Assembly (NCBI RefSeq): GCF_027158205.1
Contig: NZ_JAPVLU010000058.1
Coordinates: 1-45,882 of the forward strand
DNA length: 45,882 nucleotides
Reading direction: 5' to 3'
Origin: Streptomyces sp. H39-S7
Lineage (GTDB): Bacteria > Actinomycetota > Actinomycetes > Streptomycetales > Streptomycetaceae
This document shows, piece by piece, positions 25,419 to 33,447 of the stretch. The notes under the pieces were generated by a model. That model worked only from the letters and a program-made list of their open reading frames with translations, searched no databases and was not told the origin of the DNA. How positions within the stretch are numbered: the stretch's first letter is position 1; each line of letters starts with the position of its first letter. A program made the position numbers and the translations under genes.

Positions 25419-25993
25419 GAATGGGCCTCCGAGACGGCGTGAAGAGATGTGGCGGACCGGGTGTCGACGCGTTGCAGGGCCATGCGGGCGCGGTGCAGGC
25501 GCACCCGGGCGGTGGCCGAGCTGATGCCGAGGGCCTGTGCGGCCTCGCGGGTGGTCAGTGCGTCCAGGACCACCAGGTCCAGGACCGCGCGCAGCGGCTC
25601 GGACAGGGCCGCGTGCCGTTCGGCCAGCTGCCGGGCGTCGCGGGCCGCGTCGATGCGGGCCTCGATCGCGCTGACGTCCTGGTCGTCCAGCAACCGCCGC
25701 CCGGCGAGCTTCGCGGCGGCCTGCCGCTCGCGTGCGCTGCCCCGGAAGTGGGCGGCCAGGACGTTGCGGGAGATGCCGTAGAGCCAGGCGACCGGTGCGC
25801 CGCGCCGGGCGTCGTAGGTGTGCGCCTGCTCCAGCGCGGTCACGAAGATGTCGGCTGTCAGATCCGCGGCCAGGTGCGGGCTGTCGGTGCGCCGGGTGAC
25901 GAAGCCGAGCACGGCGTCGAACTGCTGCTGGTAGAACGCGGCGAACCCGACCGGATCACGCACGGGTGGCGCTGTTGAATGCTCCGCTTGCAC
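25415..25993 (-). CDS. ECF-type RNA polymerase sigma factor
   Basis: Alternative sigma factor of 192 residues directing RNA polymerase to stress- or envelope-related promoters. Region 2 is at about 14-80 (FAAFYQQQFDAVLGFVTRRT, DLTADIFVTALEQAHTYD, VAWLYGISRNVLAAHFRG), and region 4 at about 125-180 with the helix-turn-helix DALTTREAAQALGISSATARVRLHRARMAL. There is no C-terminal extension. GTG 25993 has AAGGAG 6 bases upstream. The following gene overlaps it and is probably its regulator. The target promoters are not evident. Confidence 0.94.
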   Translation of the reverse strand: MQAEHSTAPPVRDPVGFAAFYQQQFDAVLGFVTRRTDSPHLAADLTADIFVTALEQAHTYDARRGAPVAWLYGISRNVLAAHFRGSARERQAAAKLAGRRLLDDQDVSAIEARIDAARDARQLAERHAALSEPLRAVLDLVVLDALTTREAAQALGISSATARVRLHRARMALQRVDTRSATSLHAVSEAHS

Positions 25994-26242
25994 GGACGAC
26001 TCCTTGAACGGACGAGCAATGCCTTACATCTCTACTTGGCTCGGGCACCCGCAAGCGTTACACGCCTCCCTCCACGCCCCTCTCAGCCCTCCGCCGCCGG
26101 AGCGCGGCGGAGGGGGCGCGGGCGAGGCGGGTGCAGTGCGCACCCAGGCCGGATCATCGTCGGGAGATGTTCCGCCGGGCCCCAAGTCCCGTGCGAAGGC
26201 TGGCACGTTCAGGCCGGACCTGTTACTTTCCCCTCCCATCGA

Positions 26243-26269
26243 TCATACATTCAGTCATGGCATGTATGA
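26243..26269. promoter_or_regulatory. Probable TetR operator before the FAD-oxidoreductase operon
   Basis: TCATACAT-11 nt-ATGTATGA, a perfect 8+8 inverted repeat that ends 11 bases before ATG 26281 and just before the ribosome site GGAGG. The operon ends in a TetR gene, so autoregulation through this site is likely. Confidence 0.68.
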
Positions 26270-26280
26270 ATGGAGGAAGT

Positions 26281-27807
26281 ATGAGGGGAAAGACGGCCGT
26301 GGTGCTCGGCGGCAGCGTGGCGGGGCTGTGCGCCGCGGGAGTGCTCGCGCGGCATTTCGACGAGGTGATCGTCCTGGAACGGGACCGGCTGCCGCCCGAC
26401 GCGCAGCATCGGCGCGGCGTGCCGCAGAGCAAGCACCCGCACTTCCTCCTCAACTCCGGACGGCGCGCGATCGGCGAGATCTTCCCCGGGTTCGAGGAGG
26501 CACTGATCGCCGCGGGCGGGATGCACCTGATGCCGTCGATGGACGCGGCGTACTGCGAGAGCAGCGGCTGGGCCCCCCGCAAGTCCGGGTCGATGACGAT
26601 GGTCTACAGCTCCCGCGTGCTCATCGAACGGGTCCTGCGCGACAAGGTCCGCGAGGTGCCGGCCATCGAGATCCGCGAGGGCGTGACCGTCACCGGGCTC
26701 CGTACCGTCGGGGGCGGCACCGCGCGCGGACGCGTCGAGGGCGTCGAGTACCGCGCGGGCGACGGTGCGGGCCACCTGTCCGCCGACCTGGTCGTCGACG
26801 CGCTGGGGCGCGGCTCCTCCGTCGTGGAGTGGCTGAGCGCGGCGGGATGGCCGGCGCCGCCCGAGAAGACCCTCGACGCCAAGGTCACCTACACCTCGCG
26901 GTGGTACGACCTGCCGCCCGCCGGCCGGCGTCCGCATGCGTGGTGGTGGAAGCACCTGGTCGTCACGCCGACCCAGGACACCGGCGACCATCCCGAGGAG
27001 CACGAGTTCCTCAGCAACTTCTTCCCCATCGAGGGCGACCGCGCCATCGTGTGCATGGGGGCGTGGGGGCTGCGGATGCCGCGCGAGGTCGACACCTTCG
27101 AGGCCGCGGCGGACCGGGTGCGGGCCACGTCCTTCGGACAGGCGACCCGTGCCTGCACGCCGACCTCCGAGGTACACCTCACCCGATCGACCGGCAACAA
27201 GTGGCGCCGCTTCGACCTGCTCGACCAGCCCCCGCTCGGGCTGGTCTGCATCGGTGACGCGATCTGCGCGTTCAACCCGTTCTACGCCCAGGGGATGAGC
27301 TCGGCGGCCCGCTCCGCGCTCATCCTCGCCGACCTGCTGCCCGGCCACGACGTCCTGGACCTGGCCTTCTTCCGCGCGTTCCTCGGCCGGCAGAAGAAGT
27401 CACTCGACGTCCCCTGGATGCTGGCGATGGCCCGTGACCAGGCCTATGACTTCGCGACCGGGAGTGAGGTCGTCGCTCCCTGGCGCCGCAGGCTGGCCGC
27501 GCGCCTGAGCTGGCCGATCTTCAACGCCATCAACGCCACGAGCCGCGAGGACGCCTACGTCGAGAGGACGTTCGCCGAGGTGTTCAACCTCGACAAGTCC
27601 CTCCGGCAGATGACCACCGATGCGCGGTTCTGGTTCGGCATCGCGCGCTACAAGGTGCGGCAGCGGCTCGGACGCACGGTGGTGCCCGGCGGGTTCGACG
27701 ACCAGCAGGATCCGCCCGGCACCGACTTCACCGACTTGGCCGACCCCACCGGCCGGCCCCGCGCCGACAGGTCGCCGTCCGCCGAGAGCGGCCTCGTCCA
27801 TGACTGA
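26281..27807 (+). CDS. FAD-dependent oxidoreductase (monooxygenase/halogenase-like)
   Basis: Flavoprotein of 508 residues. The N-terminal Rossmann site is VVLGGSVAGLCAAGVLARHFDEVIVLERD, and the second FAD motif is GLVCIGDAICAFNPFYAQGMSSAARSA, the arrangement of para-hydroxybenzoate-hydroxylase-type monooxygenases, geranylgeranyl reductases and flavin halogenases. The WxWxIP motif of tryptophan halogenases is absent, so halogenation is not supported. Likely reactions are hydroxylation, epoxidation or reduction of a lipophilic substrate, consistent with the membrane protein encoded next. ATG 26281 has GGAGG 4-5 bases upstream. It is the first of three genes transcribed from behind a perfect inverted repeat. 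Confidence 0.86.
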   Translation: MRGKTAVVLGGSVAGLCAAGVLARHFDEVIVLERDRLPPDAQHRRGVPQSKHPHFLLNSGRRAIGEIFPGFEEALIAAGGMHLMPSMDAAYCESSGWAPRKSGSMTMVYSSRVLIERVLRDKVREVPAIEIREGVTVTGLRTVGGGTARGRVEGVEYRAGDGAGHLSADLVVDALGRGSSVVEWLSAAGWPAPPEKTLDAKVTYTSRWYDLPPAGRRPHAWWWKHLVVTPTQDTGDHPEEHEFLSNFFPIEGDRAIVCMGAWGLRMPREVDTFEAAADRVRATSFGQATRACTPTSEVHLTRSTGNKWRRFDLLDQPPLGLVCIGDAICAFNPFYAQGMSSAARSALILADLLPGHDVLDLAFFRAFLGRQKKSLDVPWMLAMARDQAYDFATGSEVVAPWRRRLAARLSWPIFNAINATSREDAYVERTFAEVFNLDKSLRQMTTDARFWFGIARYKVRQRLGRTVVPGGFDDQQDPPGTDFTDLADPTGRPRADRSPSAESGLVHD

Positions 27808-27822
27808 CCCGAGGAGCGAGCG

Positions 27823-28950
27823 ATGAGCTATTCCTGTGACGTGACGGCCGAGCGCCTCGCGGAAAAGCTCGGTTTCTCCTGCCACGACGCCCATCCCGTC
27901 GCGGACTTCCGCAACCCGTTCGGCCTCGAGAACGGCACCATGCCGTTCCTGGAGCTGCTCATCATCGGCGGCGCGGTGTTCGCTCTCGTCCACGCGTGGC
28001 GGCGGTGGCGGCGCGACGGTGACCCGATCAACATCTCGCTGTGGTTCGCCTCGCTCGTCTACCTGGCGGTGATCGAACCGCCGCTCTACTTCCCCGGCTG
28101 GTTCGGCCTGCAGGAGCACGTCGGGTTCATCTTCTCCCACAACGTGTTCACCGTGCAGTTCATGTACGGCCGGCTGCCGCTGTACATCGTGGCGTTCTAT
28201 CCGGCCCTGGCGCAGCTCGCCTACGAGGTGGTGCGCGCCCTCGGCGTCTTCGCGCGACGCGGGCCCCTTCCCGGATCGCTGGCGGTCGCGTTCGTCTGCC
28301 AGGCGTTCTACGAGATCTTCGATCAGCTCGGACCGCAGCTGAAGTGGTGGGCCTGGAACCCCGACAACAAGATGATCAACGAGCCGTCGCTCGCATCGGT
28401 CCCCATGAACAGCATGTTCCTGTTCGCCTCGGTGTCCTTCGGCGCGATGACCTACCTGGTCGTCCGGCTGGTCGGCGCCAAGGACGGCCGGGGCACGCTC
28501 ACCGGCCGGCAGATCAGCCTGCGCGCCGTTGCCGCCGGCGCCCTGACGCCGCTGGCAATGGCGGTCGCGGGCGTCCCCAGCAACATGTTCCGCGGCGGGG
28601 ACCACCTGGGGATCCAGCAGACCGTCATCGCCGCCGAGCTCGCGGTGGTCTGGTTCGCCGGCCTCTACCTGCTCGTGGACGCCTGGCGTGCGCGGCGAAC
28701 AGATCCGGTCCCGGTGACATCGCCGCTGTTCGCGCGGACCTATCCGGCGCTGTACCTCGGTGTCCACATCGTCCTGTGGCTGCTCGCCCTGCCGGCCTAC
28801 TTCGCGGCGACCGACGGCATCACCGAGCAGGGCGCGCCGACCGGCAGCCTCTGGTACACGGCGCTGTGCACCGTCGCCGCGACCGGGCTCGTCGTGGCGG
28901 TACTCCGCGCGACCACGTCCCGACGGACCGCAGAGCCTGTGCGATCCTAA
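27823..28950 (+). CDS. Polytopic membrane protein of unknown function
   Basis: I do not recognise the family with certainty. 375 residues, about eight or nine hydrophobic segments, with a soluble N-terminus of about 38 residues containing two cysteines (SYSCDV, GFSCHD). Several polar residues lie in or next to membrane segments: EPPLYFPGWFGLQEH, FSHNVFTVQFMYGR and a strongly conserved-looking YEIFDQLGPQLKWWAWNPDN, which could form a catalytic or binding site within the membrane. ATG 27823 has GAGGAG 6 bases upstream and follows the FAD gene by 15 bases, so the two are co-translated. It may be an intramembrane enzyme or a transporter working on the flavoprotein's product; that is inference. 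Confidence 0.78.
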   Translation: MSYSCDVTAERLAEKLGFSCHDAHPVADFRNPFGLENGTMPFLELLIIGGAVFALVHAWRRWRRDGDPINISLWFASLVYLAVIEPPLYFPGWFGLQEHVGFIFSHNVFTVQFMYGRLPLYIVAFYPALAQLAYEVVRALGVFARRGPLPGSLAVAFVCQAFYEIFDQLGPQLKWWAWNPDNKMINEPSLASVPMNSMFLFASVSFGAMTYLVVRLVGAKDGRGTLTGRQISLRAVAAGALTPLAMAVAGVPSNMFRGGDHLGIQQTVIAAELAVVWFAGLYLLVDAWRARRTDPVPVTSPLFARTYPALYLGVHIVLWLLALPAYFAATDGITEQGAPTGSLWYTALCTVAATGLVVAVLRATTSRRTAEPVRS

Positions 28951-28954
28951 GGCC

Positions 28955-29572
28955 ATGGGGCATCACGGCTGGGGAGGCAGGCCTCCGGCATCGGACGCGG
29001 AGGCCCGGCAGCGCATCATCGACGCGACCGCCCGCTGCATCGATCGGCACGGCGTCACGAAGACGACCCTGTCCGACGTCGCCGGCGAACTCGGCGTGAC
29101 CCGCCAGACCGTCTACCGCCACTTCGGCGGCATCAGCGACATCATCGGCGAGGTGGCGGCCCAGGGCGCCGAGTCGTTCGTCGACCTGATGATCGCGCAC
29201 CTGCAGGGGATCACCGACCCGGCCGAAGCCGTCGTCGAAGGCATCGTCTTCTGCGTACGTACCATCCCCACCGAGCCCCGCCTGAGCCTTCTGCTGCAAC
29301 GCGGCGACACCACCGCCTTCGGCCGCGGTGCCACCACCCGGGACACCATCGCCTACGGCGCCAGGATGCTTCAGCGCTTCCCGGTCGAGTGGGCCGCCGC
29401 CGGCATCGGTGAGGACGACCTCGACGGCCTCGCCGAGATCATCATGCGACTCCTGACATCGCTCCTGCAGCACCCCGGCGAGCCACCCCAGGACGAGGTC
29501 CGGCTCCGCGCCTTCCTCACCCGCTGGCTGGCCCCGTCCCTGTCCCGGCCGTCAGTGCCCGCGCACCGGTAG
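28955..29572 (+). CDS. TetR/AcrR-family regulator
   Basis: Repressor of 205 residues. The helix-turn-helix (about 18-65) reads ARQRIIDATARCIDRHGVTKTTLSDVAGELGVTRQTVYRHFGGISDII. The remaining helical domain binds an unknown ligand. ATG 28955 comes 4 bases after the stop of the membrane-protein gene, so it is the third gene of the operon. The perfect inverted repeat before the operon is its likely binding site, giving autorepression relieved by a substrate or product of the pathway. It is convergent with the methyltransferase gene, 17 bases between stops. Confidence 0.92.
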   Translation: MGHHGWGGRPPASDAEARQRIIDATARCIDRHGVTKTTLSDVAGELGVTRQTVYRHFGGISDIIGEVAAQGAESFVDLMIAHLQGITDPAEAVVEGIVFCVRTIPTEPRLSLLLQRGDTTAFGRGATTRDTIAYGARMLQRFPVEWAAAGIGEDDLDGLAEIIMRLLTSLLQHPGEPPQDEVRLRAFLTRWLAPSLSRPSVPAHR

Positions 29573-29589
29573 GTGCTGCCCGGCAGTGG

Positions 29590-30363
29590 TCAGTGACGGC
29601 GGCGGGCTGTGACGATCCAGGCGCGCGAGTCGAAGTACACGCCGCTGTCGGTGGTGTGGGCGTCGAGGGTGGTGCGCAGCCGTGTGCGTGCCTGTTCGGC
29701 CGCCGCGGTGTCGAGGTCGGCCAGCAGGTCTTTGACGTCCCATAGGCGCAGCACGGCGTCGAAGGCGGTGGCGCTGTCCGGGCCGTAGTAGACGGGCTCG
29801 TGCACGTCGGTGAAGCTGACGTCCGTGAAGCCGGCCGCGGTCAGGATGCCCCTCGTGACGGTCGGGTCGGCGAGTGAGAACGGGTCCAGGCCGCGGGGCA
29901 CGGCTGGTGCGGCGGTGAGGGTCCGGCGGATCGCGGTGGCCCACTCGTTGCGGTCACGCTCCTGCCAGACCAGCAGCACGAGGCGCGCACCGGGGCGCAG
30001 AGCGCGCCCGATGTTGGTGAACGCGGCGACCGGGTCGGCGAAGAACATCGTTCCGAACCTGCTGATACCCAGGTCGAAGTGCGCCGGTGGAAAGTGGTGA
30101 ACCTGGGCGTCGGCCTGCTGGTAGGTGATGTTGGCCGGCGACTGGTCATCGCTGAGCTGACGGGCCCGTTCGAGCATGGGTGCGGAGCGGTCGACGCCTA
30201 CCGCGCTTCCGGTGACGGCGGCGCGGGCGGCCTCGCGCGTGGACTGGCCGGTGCCGCAGCCGATGTCGAGCACATGGTCGCCGGAGCCGACGTTCGCGGC
30301 GGCGCGGAAGAGTTCGTTGTGCAGACGCAGTTCCGCGTCGTAGTCGAACAGGTCGGATGTCAC
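29590..30363 (-). CDS. Class I SAM-dependent methyltransferase
   Basis: Cytoplasmic methyltransferase of 257 residues. Motif I, HVLDIGCGTGQSTREAARAA, binds S-adenosylmethionine; the acidic end of strand 2 is VGVDRSAPMLERAR; the post-motif HFDLGISRFGTMFFADP and ALRPGARLVLLVWQ complete the fold of the small-molecule group. The substrate is unknown. GTG 30363 overlaps the stop of the LLM gene by 4 bases, so it is the third gene of an operon with the hydrolase and LLM oxidoreductase. The open frame to 30468 is not needed. Confidence 0.9.
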   Translation of the reverse strand: MTSDLFDYDAELRLHNELFRAAANVGSGDHVLDIGCGTGQSTREAARAAVTGSAVGVDRSAPMLERARQLSDDQSPANITYQQADAQVHHFPPAHFDLGISRFGTMFFADPVAAFTNIGRALRPGARLVLLVWQERDRNEWATAIRRTLTAAPAVPRGLDPFSLADPTVTRGILTAAGFTDVSFTDVHEPVYYGPDSATAFDAVLRLWDVKDLLADLDTAAAEQARTRLRTTLDAHTTDSGVYFDSRAWIVTARRRH

Positions 30364-31202
30364 CGGCACTGGATCCTCTCGATGTCGATGTCGACCGGGC
30401 CGTCGCGCAGTACGCCACGCACCTGGTCCAGTGACACATGCTCCGGCGCGAACTCCGCCAGCCACCACGTGGCGCCCGCCTCGGCGTAGGGCGCCGGATC
30501 GGCGCCGGGTGGGAGGGCGACGGCGATGTCGTACCCGGTCGTCCCTTCCAGGCGCAGACCAGTGATGGTGGCGACGATCTCGGCAAGCTGGTCCGGGTGT
30601 TCGAGATTGACCGGGACGAAACCGTCGTGCCGGGCGGCGCGGTGCAGCGGTTTGACGTTACCGGCGAATCCCGCGGCCCACACCGGCACGCCGGGGCGCT
30701 GCACGGGCCGGGGAAGGAAGGACATGCCGTCGACGGTGTAGTCCTCGCTGTGATGGTGCACCGGCCTACCCGACCACGCGGCGGTGAGGATTTCCAGTGA
30801 CGCGTCGAGCATCCGGCCCCGCCGCCGATCGTCGAGTTCCTCGCCGGTCGCACTCAGTTCGCCGGCGAAGCGATCGCTGCCGAGACCGACACCGAGGGTG
30901 AGGCGCCCGCCACTGAGACGGTCCAGCGTCGCGGTCTCCCTGGCGACCTTGGTCGGCCGGCGGCGGGCGAGGGGGGTGACCATGGGGCCGAGCCGGAGGC
31001 GTTCGGTGGCGGTGGCGATCGCGGCCAGCGTGATCCACGGGTCGGCCACGTGCCCGACCGGCGCCCGCCAGCGCAGGTGGTCCCATACGAACACGCCGTG
31101 CCAGCCGGCCTCCTCCGCCTCCGCGGCCAGCCGGGCGACCACGACCGGGTCGGCGAGATCGTCGAAGATCGGCAGCCAGAGCGCCGACCGCAGCGGGGTC
31201 AT
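30360..31202 (-). CDS. LLM-class oxidoreductase, probably F420-dependent
   Basis: Luciferase-like TIM-barrel enzyme of 280 residues. Seen: WLPIFDDLADPVVVARLAAEAEEAGWHGVFVWDH at the N-terminus, LRLGPMVTPLARRRPTKVARETATLDRLSGGRLTLGVGLG (cofactor phosphate region) and VPVWAAGFAGN. In actinomycetes this subgroup mostly uses F420, but FMN is possible. The ATG at 31202 overlaps the hydrolase stop (ATGA). The C-terminal part lacks the usual long insert, but length is within the family range. It probably reduces or oxidises the same substrate that the neighbouring hydrolase and methyltransferase handle. Confidence 0.9.
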   Translation of the reverse strand: MTPLRSALWLPIFDDLADPVVVARLAAEAEEAGWHGVFVWDHLRWRAPVGHVADPWITLAAIATATERLRLGPMVTPLARRRPTKVARETATLDRLSGGRLTLGVGLGSDRFAGELSATGEELDDRRRGRMLDASLEILTAAWSGRPVHHHSEDYTVDGMSFLPRPVQRPGVPVWAAGFAGNVKPLHRAARHDGFVPVNLEHPDQLAEIVATITGLRLEGTTGYDIAVALPPGADPAPYAEAGATWWLAEFAPEHVSLDQVRGVLRDGPVDIDIERIQCR

Positions 31203-32056
31203 GGGCGGCCGCCCGCGGTGTGCTGGAGAAGAGCCGGGACGAACACGTCCCACAGCGGCTTCGGCAGGTCGTGTCCGGCGCCCTGGAGGATCAGCAGCCT
31301 CGCGCCGACGATCGCGTCGCGCAGCGCCTGCCCGTGGGGGAGCGGGAAGACCGGGTCGTGGTCGCCGTGCACGACCAGGGTCGGTGCCTTGATGGAGGCG
31401 AAATCGCGGGACGCTCCGTCGGTCGTCATCGCGTAGTGGTTGACGAGGGTGGCCGCGATGTCGCGCGTGCGGGCCACGTCCCGCTCGACCAGCGCGCGCG
31501 TGGCGGCCTCGTCGAAGTACGGCGAGCCGCCCGAGCACGCCTGTGCCGACGCGACGACAAAGTTCACGACCGCGTCGGAATCGGCGGGGTCCGGGTCGGC
31601 GGGGATGCCGTGGGTGAGCTCGTCCGACGGCGGCGGCAGTCCGTCCTGGCCCGTGGAGGTGGAGACCAACGTCAGCGACTCCACCCGGTCGGGGTGGTCC
31701 ACTGCGATGACGAGCCCGATGTGGCCGGCCATGGACCGGCAGACGACGTGCGCGCGGCCGATGTTCAGGGTGTCCAGGATGCCGAGCGCGTCCCCGGCCA
31801 GGTCGGTGAACGTGTAGCCCGGCCGCCCGGGCGGGTAACTGGTGGATCTGCCGGTGTCCCGGTTGTCGTAGCGGATCACGAACCGCTCGCCGCGCGCGAG
31901 CTGTTCGCACAGCTCGGCTTCCCACCACAGCATCGAGGCGGTCGCACCATCGATGAGCAGGATCGCGGGGTCCGCGGGATCTCCGAAGGTCTCGAAACAC
32001 AGCTCGGCATCACTGATCTCTGCGAGCTTCTCGCCGTGCGAAAGGTGATCGGTCAT
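31199..32056 (-). CDS. Alpha/beta-fold hydrolase with altered nucleophile elbow
   Basis: Hydrolase of 285 residues resembling esterases such as the aclacinomycin methylesterase group. Seen: AILLIDGATASMLWW (oxyanion region), RYDNRDTGRSTSYPPG, the late Asp in TLVVHGDHDPVFP and the catalytic His in GAGHDLP. The nucleophile elbow reads VVCRSMAGH, where relatives have VVGxSMGG: both small glycines of GxSxG are changed (Cys and Ala), although the serine is kept. Ala and Cys can be tolerated in an elbow, so activity is possible. ATG 32056 has no clear ribosome site and may be leaderless. It is the first gene of the operon and is divergent from the LysR gene. Confidence 0.86.
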   Translation of the reverse strand: MTDHLSHGEKLAEISDAELCFETFGDPADPAILLIDGATASMLWWEAELCEQLARGERFVIRYDNRDTGRSTSYPPGRPGYTFTDLAGDALGILDTLNIGRAHVVCRSMAGHIGLVIAVDHPDRVESLTLVSTSTGQDGLPPPSDELTHGIPADPDPADSDAVVNFVVASAQACSGGSPYFDEAATRALVERDVARTRDIAATLVNHYAMTTDGASRDFASIKAPTLVVHGDHDPVFPLPHGQALRDAIVGARLLILQGAGHDLPKPLWDVFVPALLQHTAGGRP

Positions 32057-32078
32057 GAATGCCAAGCTAGACTCAGCG

Positions 32079-32101
32079 ATCCATCGCGAAAAGCGATAGA
32101 T
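32079..32101. promoter_or_regulatory. Candidate LysR binding dyad
   Basis: ATCCATCGC-5 nt-GCGATAGAT: 8 of 9 arm bases pair. It sits in the 97-base divergent region 23 bases upstream of the hydrolase start and 53 upstream of the LysR start. LysR proteins typically bind interrupted dyads in just this position. Confidence 0.55.
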
Positions 32102-32153
32102 TCCGATCAAAGCAATCGCCATGGACGATGGTAGCGACCGCTGGGGTGGGCTC

Positions 32154-33050
32154 ATGTCCGACGTGGAGCTGCGGCATCTCGCCGCGATGGCCGCCGTGGC
32201 CGACGAGGGCTCGTTCGGACGGGCGGCCGCGCGGCTCGGGTACACCCAGTCGACGGTCAGCCAGCAGATCGCGGCTCTGGAGAAGGCCGTCGGCGGTGCC
32301 GTGTTCGACCGGCCCGGCGGGCCGAAACCGGTGCGGATCACCCCACTGGGCACGGTGGTTCTGGCGCACGGTCGGGATCTGCTGGCCAAGGCCCGGACGA
32401 TGGCAGCAGCCGTCGACCGGTTCAAAGCCGGCGACGGCCGGATCGACATCGGCACCTTCCAAAGCGTGTCCAACGTGATCCTGCCGCTTCTCGTACGCGG
32501 GCTTCGGGACGAGCACCCCGGCTGCGACATCAGGCTGTTCGAGGAGGAGACCGACCAGCCACACGTCGATGAGCTCGACCTGATGTTCTTCGACGGCCGC
32601 GTCGAGGGCGACGTCGAACACCGCAAACTGCTCGACGACCCCTACCTGCTGGTGGCCCGCCGCGGCACTTTTCCCGATGGTCCGGTGCGCCCGACCCAAC
32701 TGGACGGCGTGGCGATGGTGGCGCACCCGCCGATCTGCGACCAGGCCCGGATGGAGCGGGCGCTCGCTCGCCACGGCGTCCGGCCGCACATCGTATGCCG
32801 CACCGCGGGCAACGAAACCGTGCTGTCGATGGTGCGCGCCGGCATGGGCTCGGCGATCCTGCCGCAACTCGCCCTCCACGGGGCCGACGTCGGCTCCGAC
32901 GCGTCGCTGAGCGTCCACGAACTCACGCCAGGACTTCCCCCGCGCGAGATCTTCCTCCTGTGGCAAGCGCATCGCACGCATTCCCCACTCGCGGCACGGG
33001 CGATCGAGATCGCCGTGGAAGTCGCCGGCAGGGTCGCCCAGCGCACGTGA
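32154..33050 (+). CDS. LysR-family transcriptional regulator
   Basis: Regulator of 298 residues. N-terminal winged helix-turn-helix (about 3-62): VELRHLAAMAAVADEGSFGRAAARLGYTQSTVSQQIAALEKAVGG. The effector domain starts with GRIDIGTFQSVSNVILPLL and ends with FLLWQAHRTHSPLAARAIEI. ATG 32154 gives the standard short N-terminus and has GGGGTGGG upstream; in-frame ATG 32121 would add 11 residues without a ribosome site. It is divergent from the hydrolase-LLM-methyltransferase operon and very probably controls it through the dyad between them. Confidence 0.93.
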   Translation: MSDVELRHLAAMAAVADEGSFGRAAARLGYTQSTVSQQIAALEKAVGGAVFDRPGGPKPVRITPLGTVVLAHGRDLLAKARTMAAAVDRFKAGDGRIDIGTFQSVSNVILPLLVRGLRDEHPGCDIRLFEEETDQPHVDELDLMFFDGRVEGDVEHRKLLDDPYLLVARRGTFPDGPVRPTQLDGVAMVAHPPICDQARMERALARHGVRPHIVCRTAGNETVLSMVRAGMGSAILPQLALHGADVGSDASLSVHELTPGLPPREIFLLWQAHRTHSPLAARAIEIAVEVAGRVAQRT

Positions 33051-33293
33051 CACATGGCCCCGGGCCGCGGCAAATCATCGCCTGGGGGCGGTGAAGACGC
33101 CTCCGCGAATCCGTCGCAGCCATTTCAGCCAGTAGCACCCGCAGCGCCGTGCGACCTCACTGGGCGCCTCGGATTCACCGCCCGCCGTCGACGGAGCTGG
33201 GCGCCGAGGATGCATCCGGCGCTCGCCGGCTTCACGAGGGCCGGATGGGCCCTTCTCGAGGGGTCGTCCGGTCCTGGTCTCCCGGGGCCGCGT

Positions 33294-33329
33294 CGGACCA
33301 TCGTCCCGATCTGATCGGTCAAGGGTCCC
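33294..33329. promoter_or_regulatory. Tandem DevR/DosR-like boxes upstream of hmp
   Basis: CGGACCATCGTCCC (33294-33307) matches 11 of 14 positions of the mycobacterial DevR core GGGACTWWAGTCCC by hand count. A second, weaker copy, CGGTCAAGGGTCCC (33316-33329), matches 9 of 14, offset 22 bases, about two helical turns. Confidence 0.5.
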
Positions 33330-33381
33330 AGGTTCTGTTCGGGTGTCCTTTTCGGGCTGAGAAGGGGCGATTTTGGGCTGC

Positions 33382-33387
33382 TATACA
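33382..33387 (+). promoter_or_regulatory. Putative -10 element of hmp
   Basis: TATACA resembles the -10 consensus, 60 bases before the GTG start. No recognisable -35 lies at normal spacing, as expected of an activator-dependent promoter. Confidence 0.35.
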
Positions 33388-33447
33388 CGGGTCTGTTGCC
33401 CCTGGCCCGGCCCGTTGCCGTGCCCCCGAGAACCCCTGGAGGTCACG

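Larger units (their letters stand above)
33051..33447. other. 397-base intergenic region before hmp
   Basis: No gene is supported here; open frames on both strands lack ribosome sites and family resemblance. It holds two DevR-like boxes (33294-33329) and a -10-like TATACA. From about 33330 to 33400 it is visibly richer in T than its surroundings, consistent with a promoter. Confidence 0.6.

Noticed and set aside
26025..26062. Autoregulated ECF promoter before the sigma gene (TGTAACG and TAGAGA on the minus strand)
   Set aside because: The spacing of about 20 bases is longer than the usual 16-17 and no second copy was found to support it.
26281..27807. Tryptophan-halogenase call for the FAD enzyme
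   Set aside because: The WxWxIP motif is absent; only the general FAD-site pattern is shared.
32121..32153. Earlier ATG start for the LysR regulator
   Set aside because: It adds 11 residues not typical of LysR proteins and has no ribosome site, whereas ATG 32154 does.
33054..33314. Small plus-strand open frame before hmp
   Set aside because: No ribosome site, low-complexity Pro/Arg/Gly composition and it overlaps the DevR-like box, so it is treated as intergenic.
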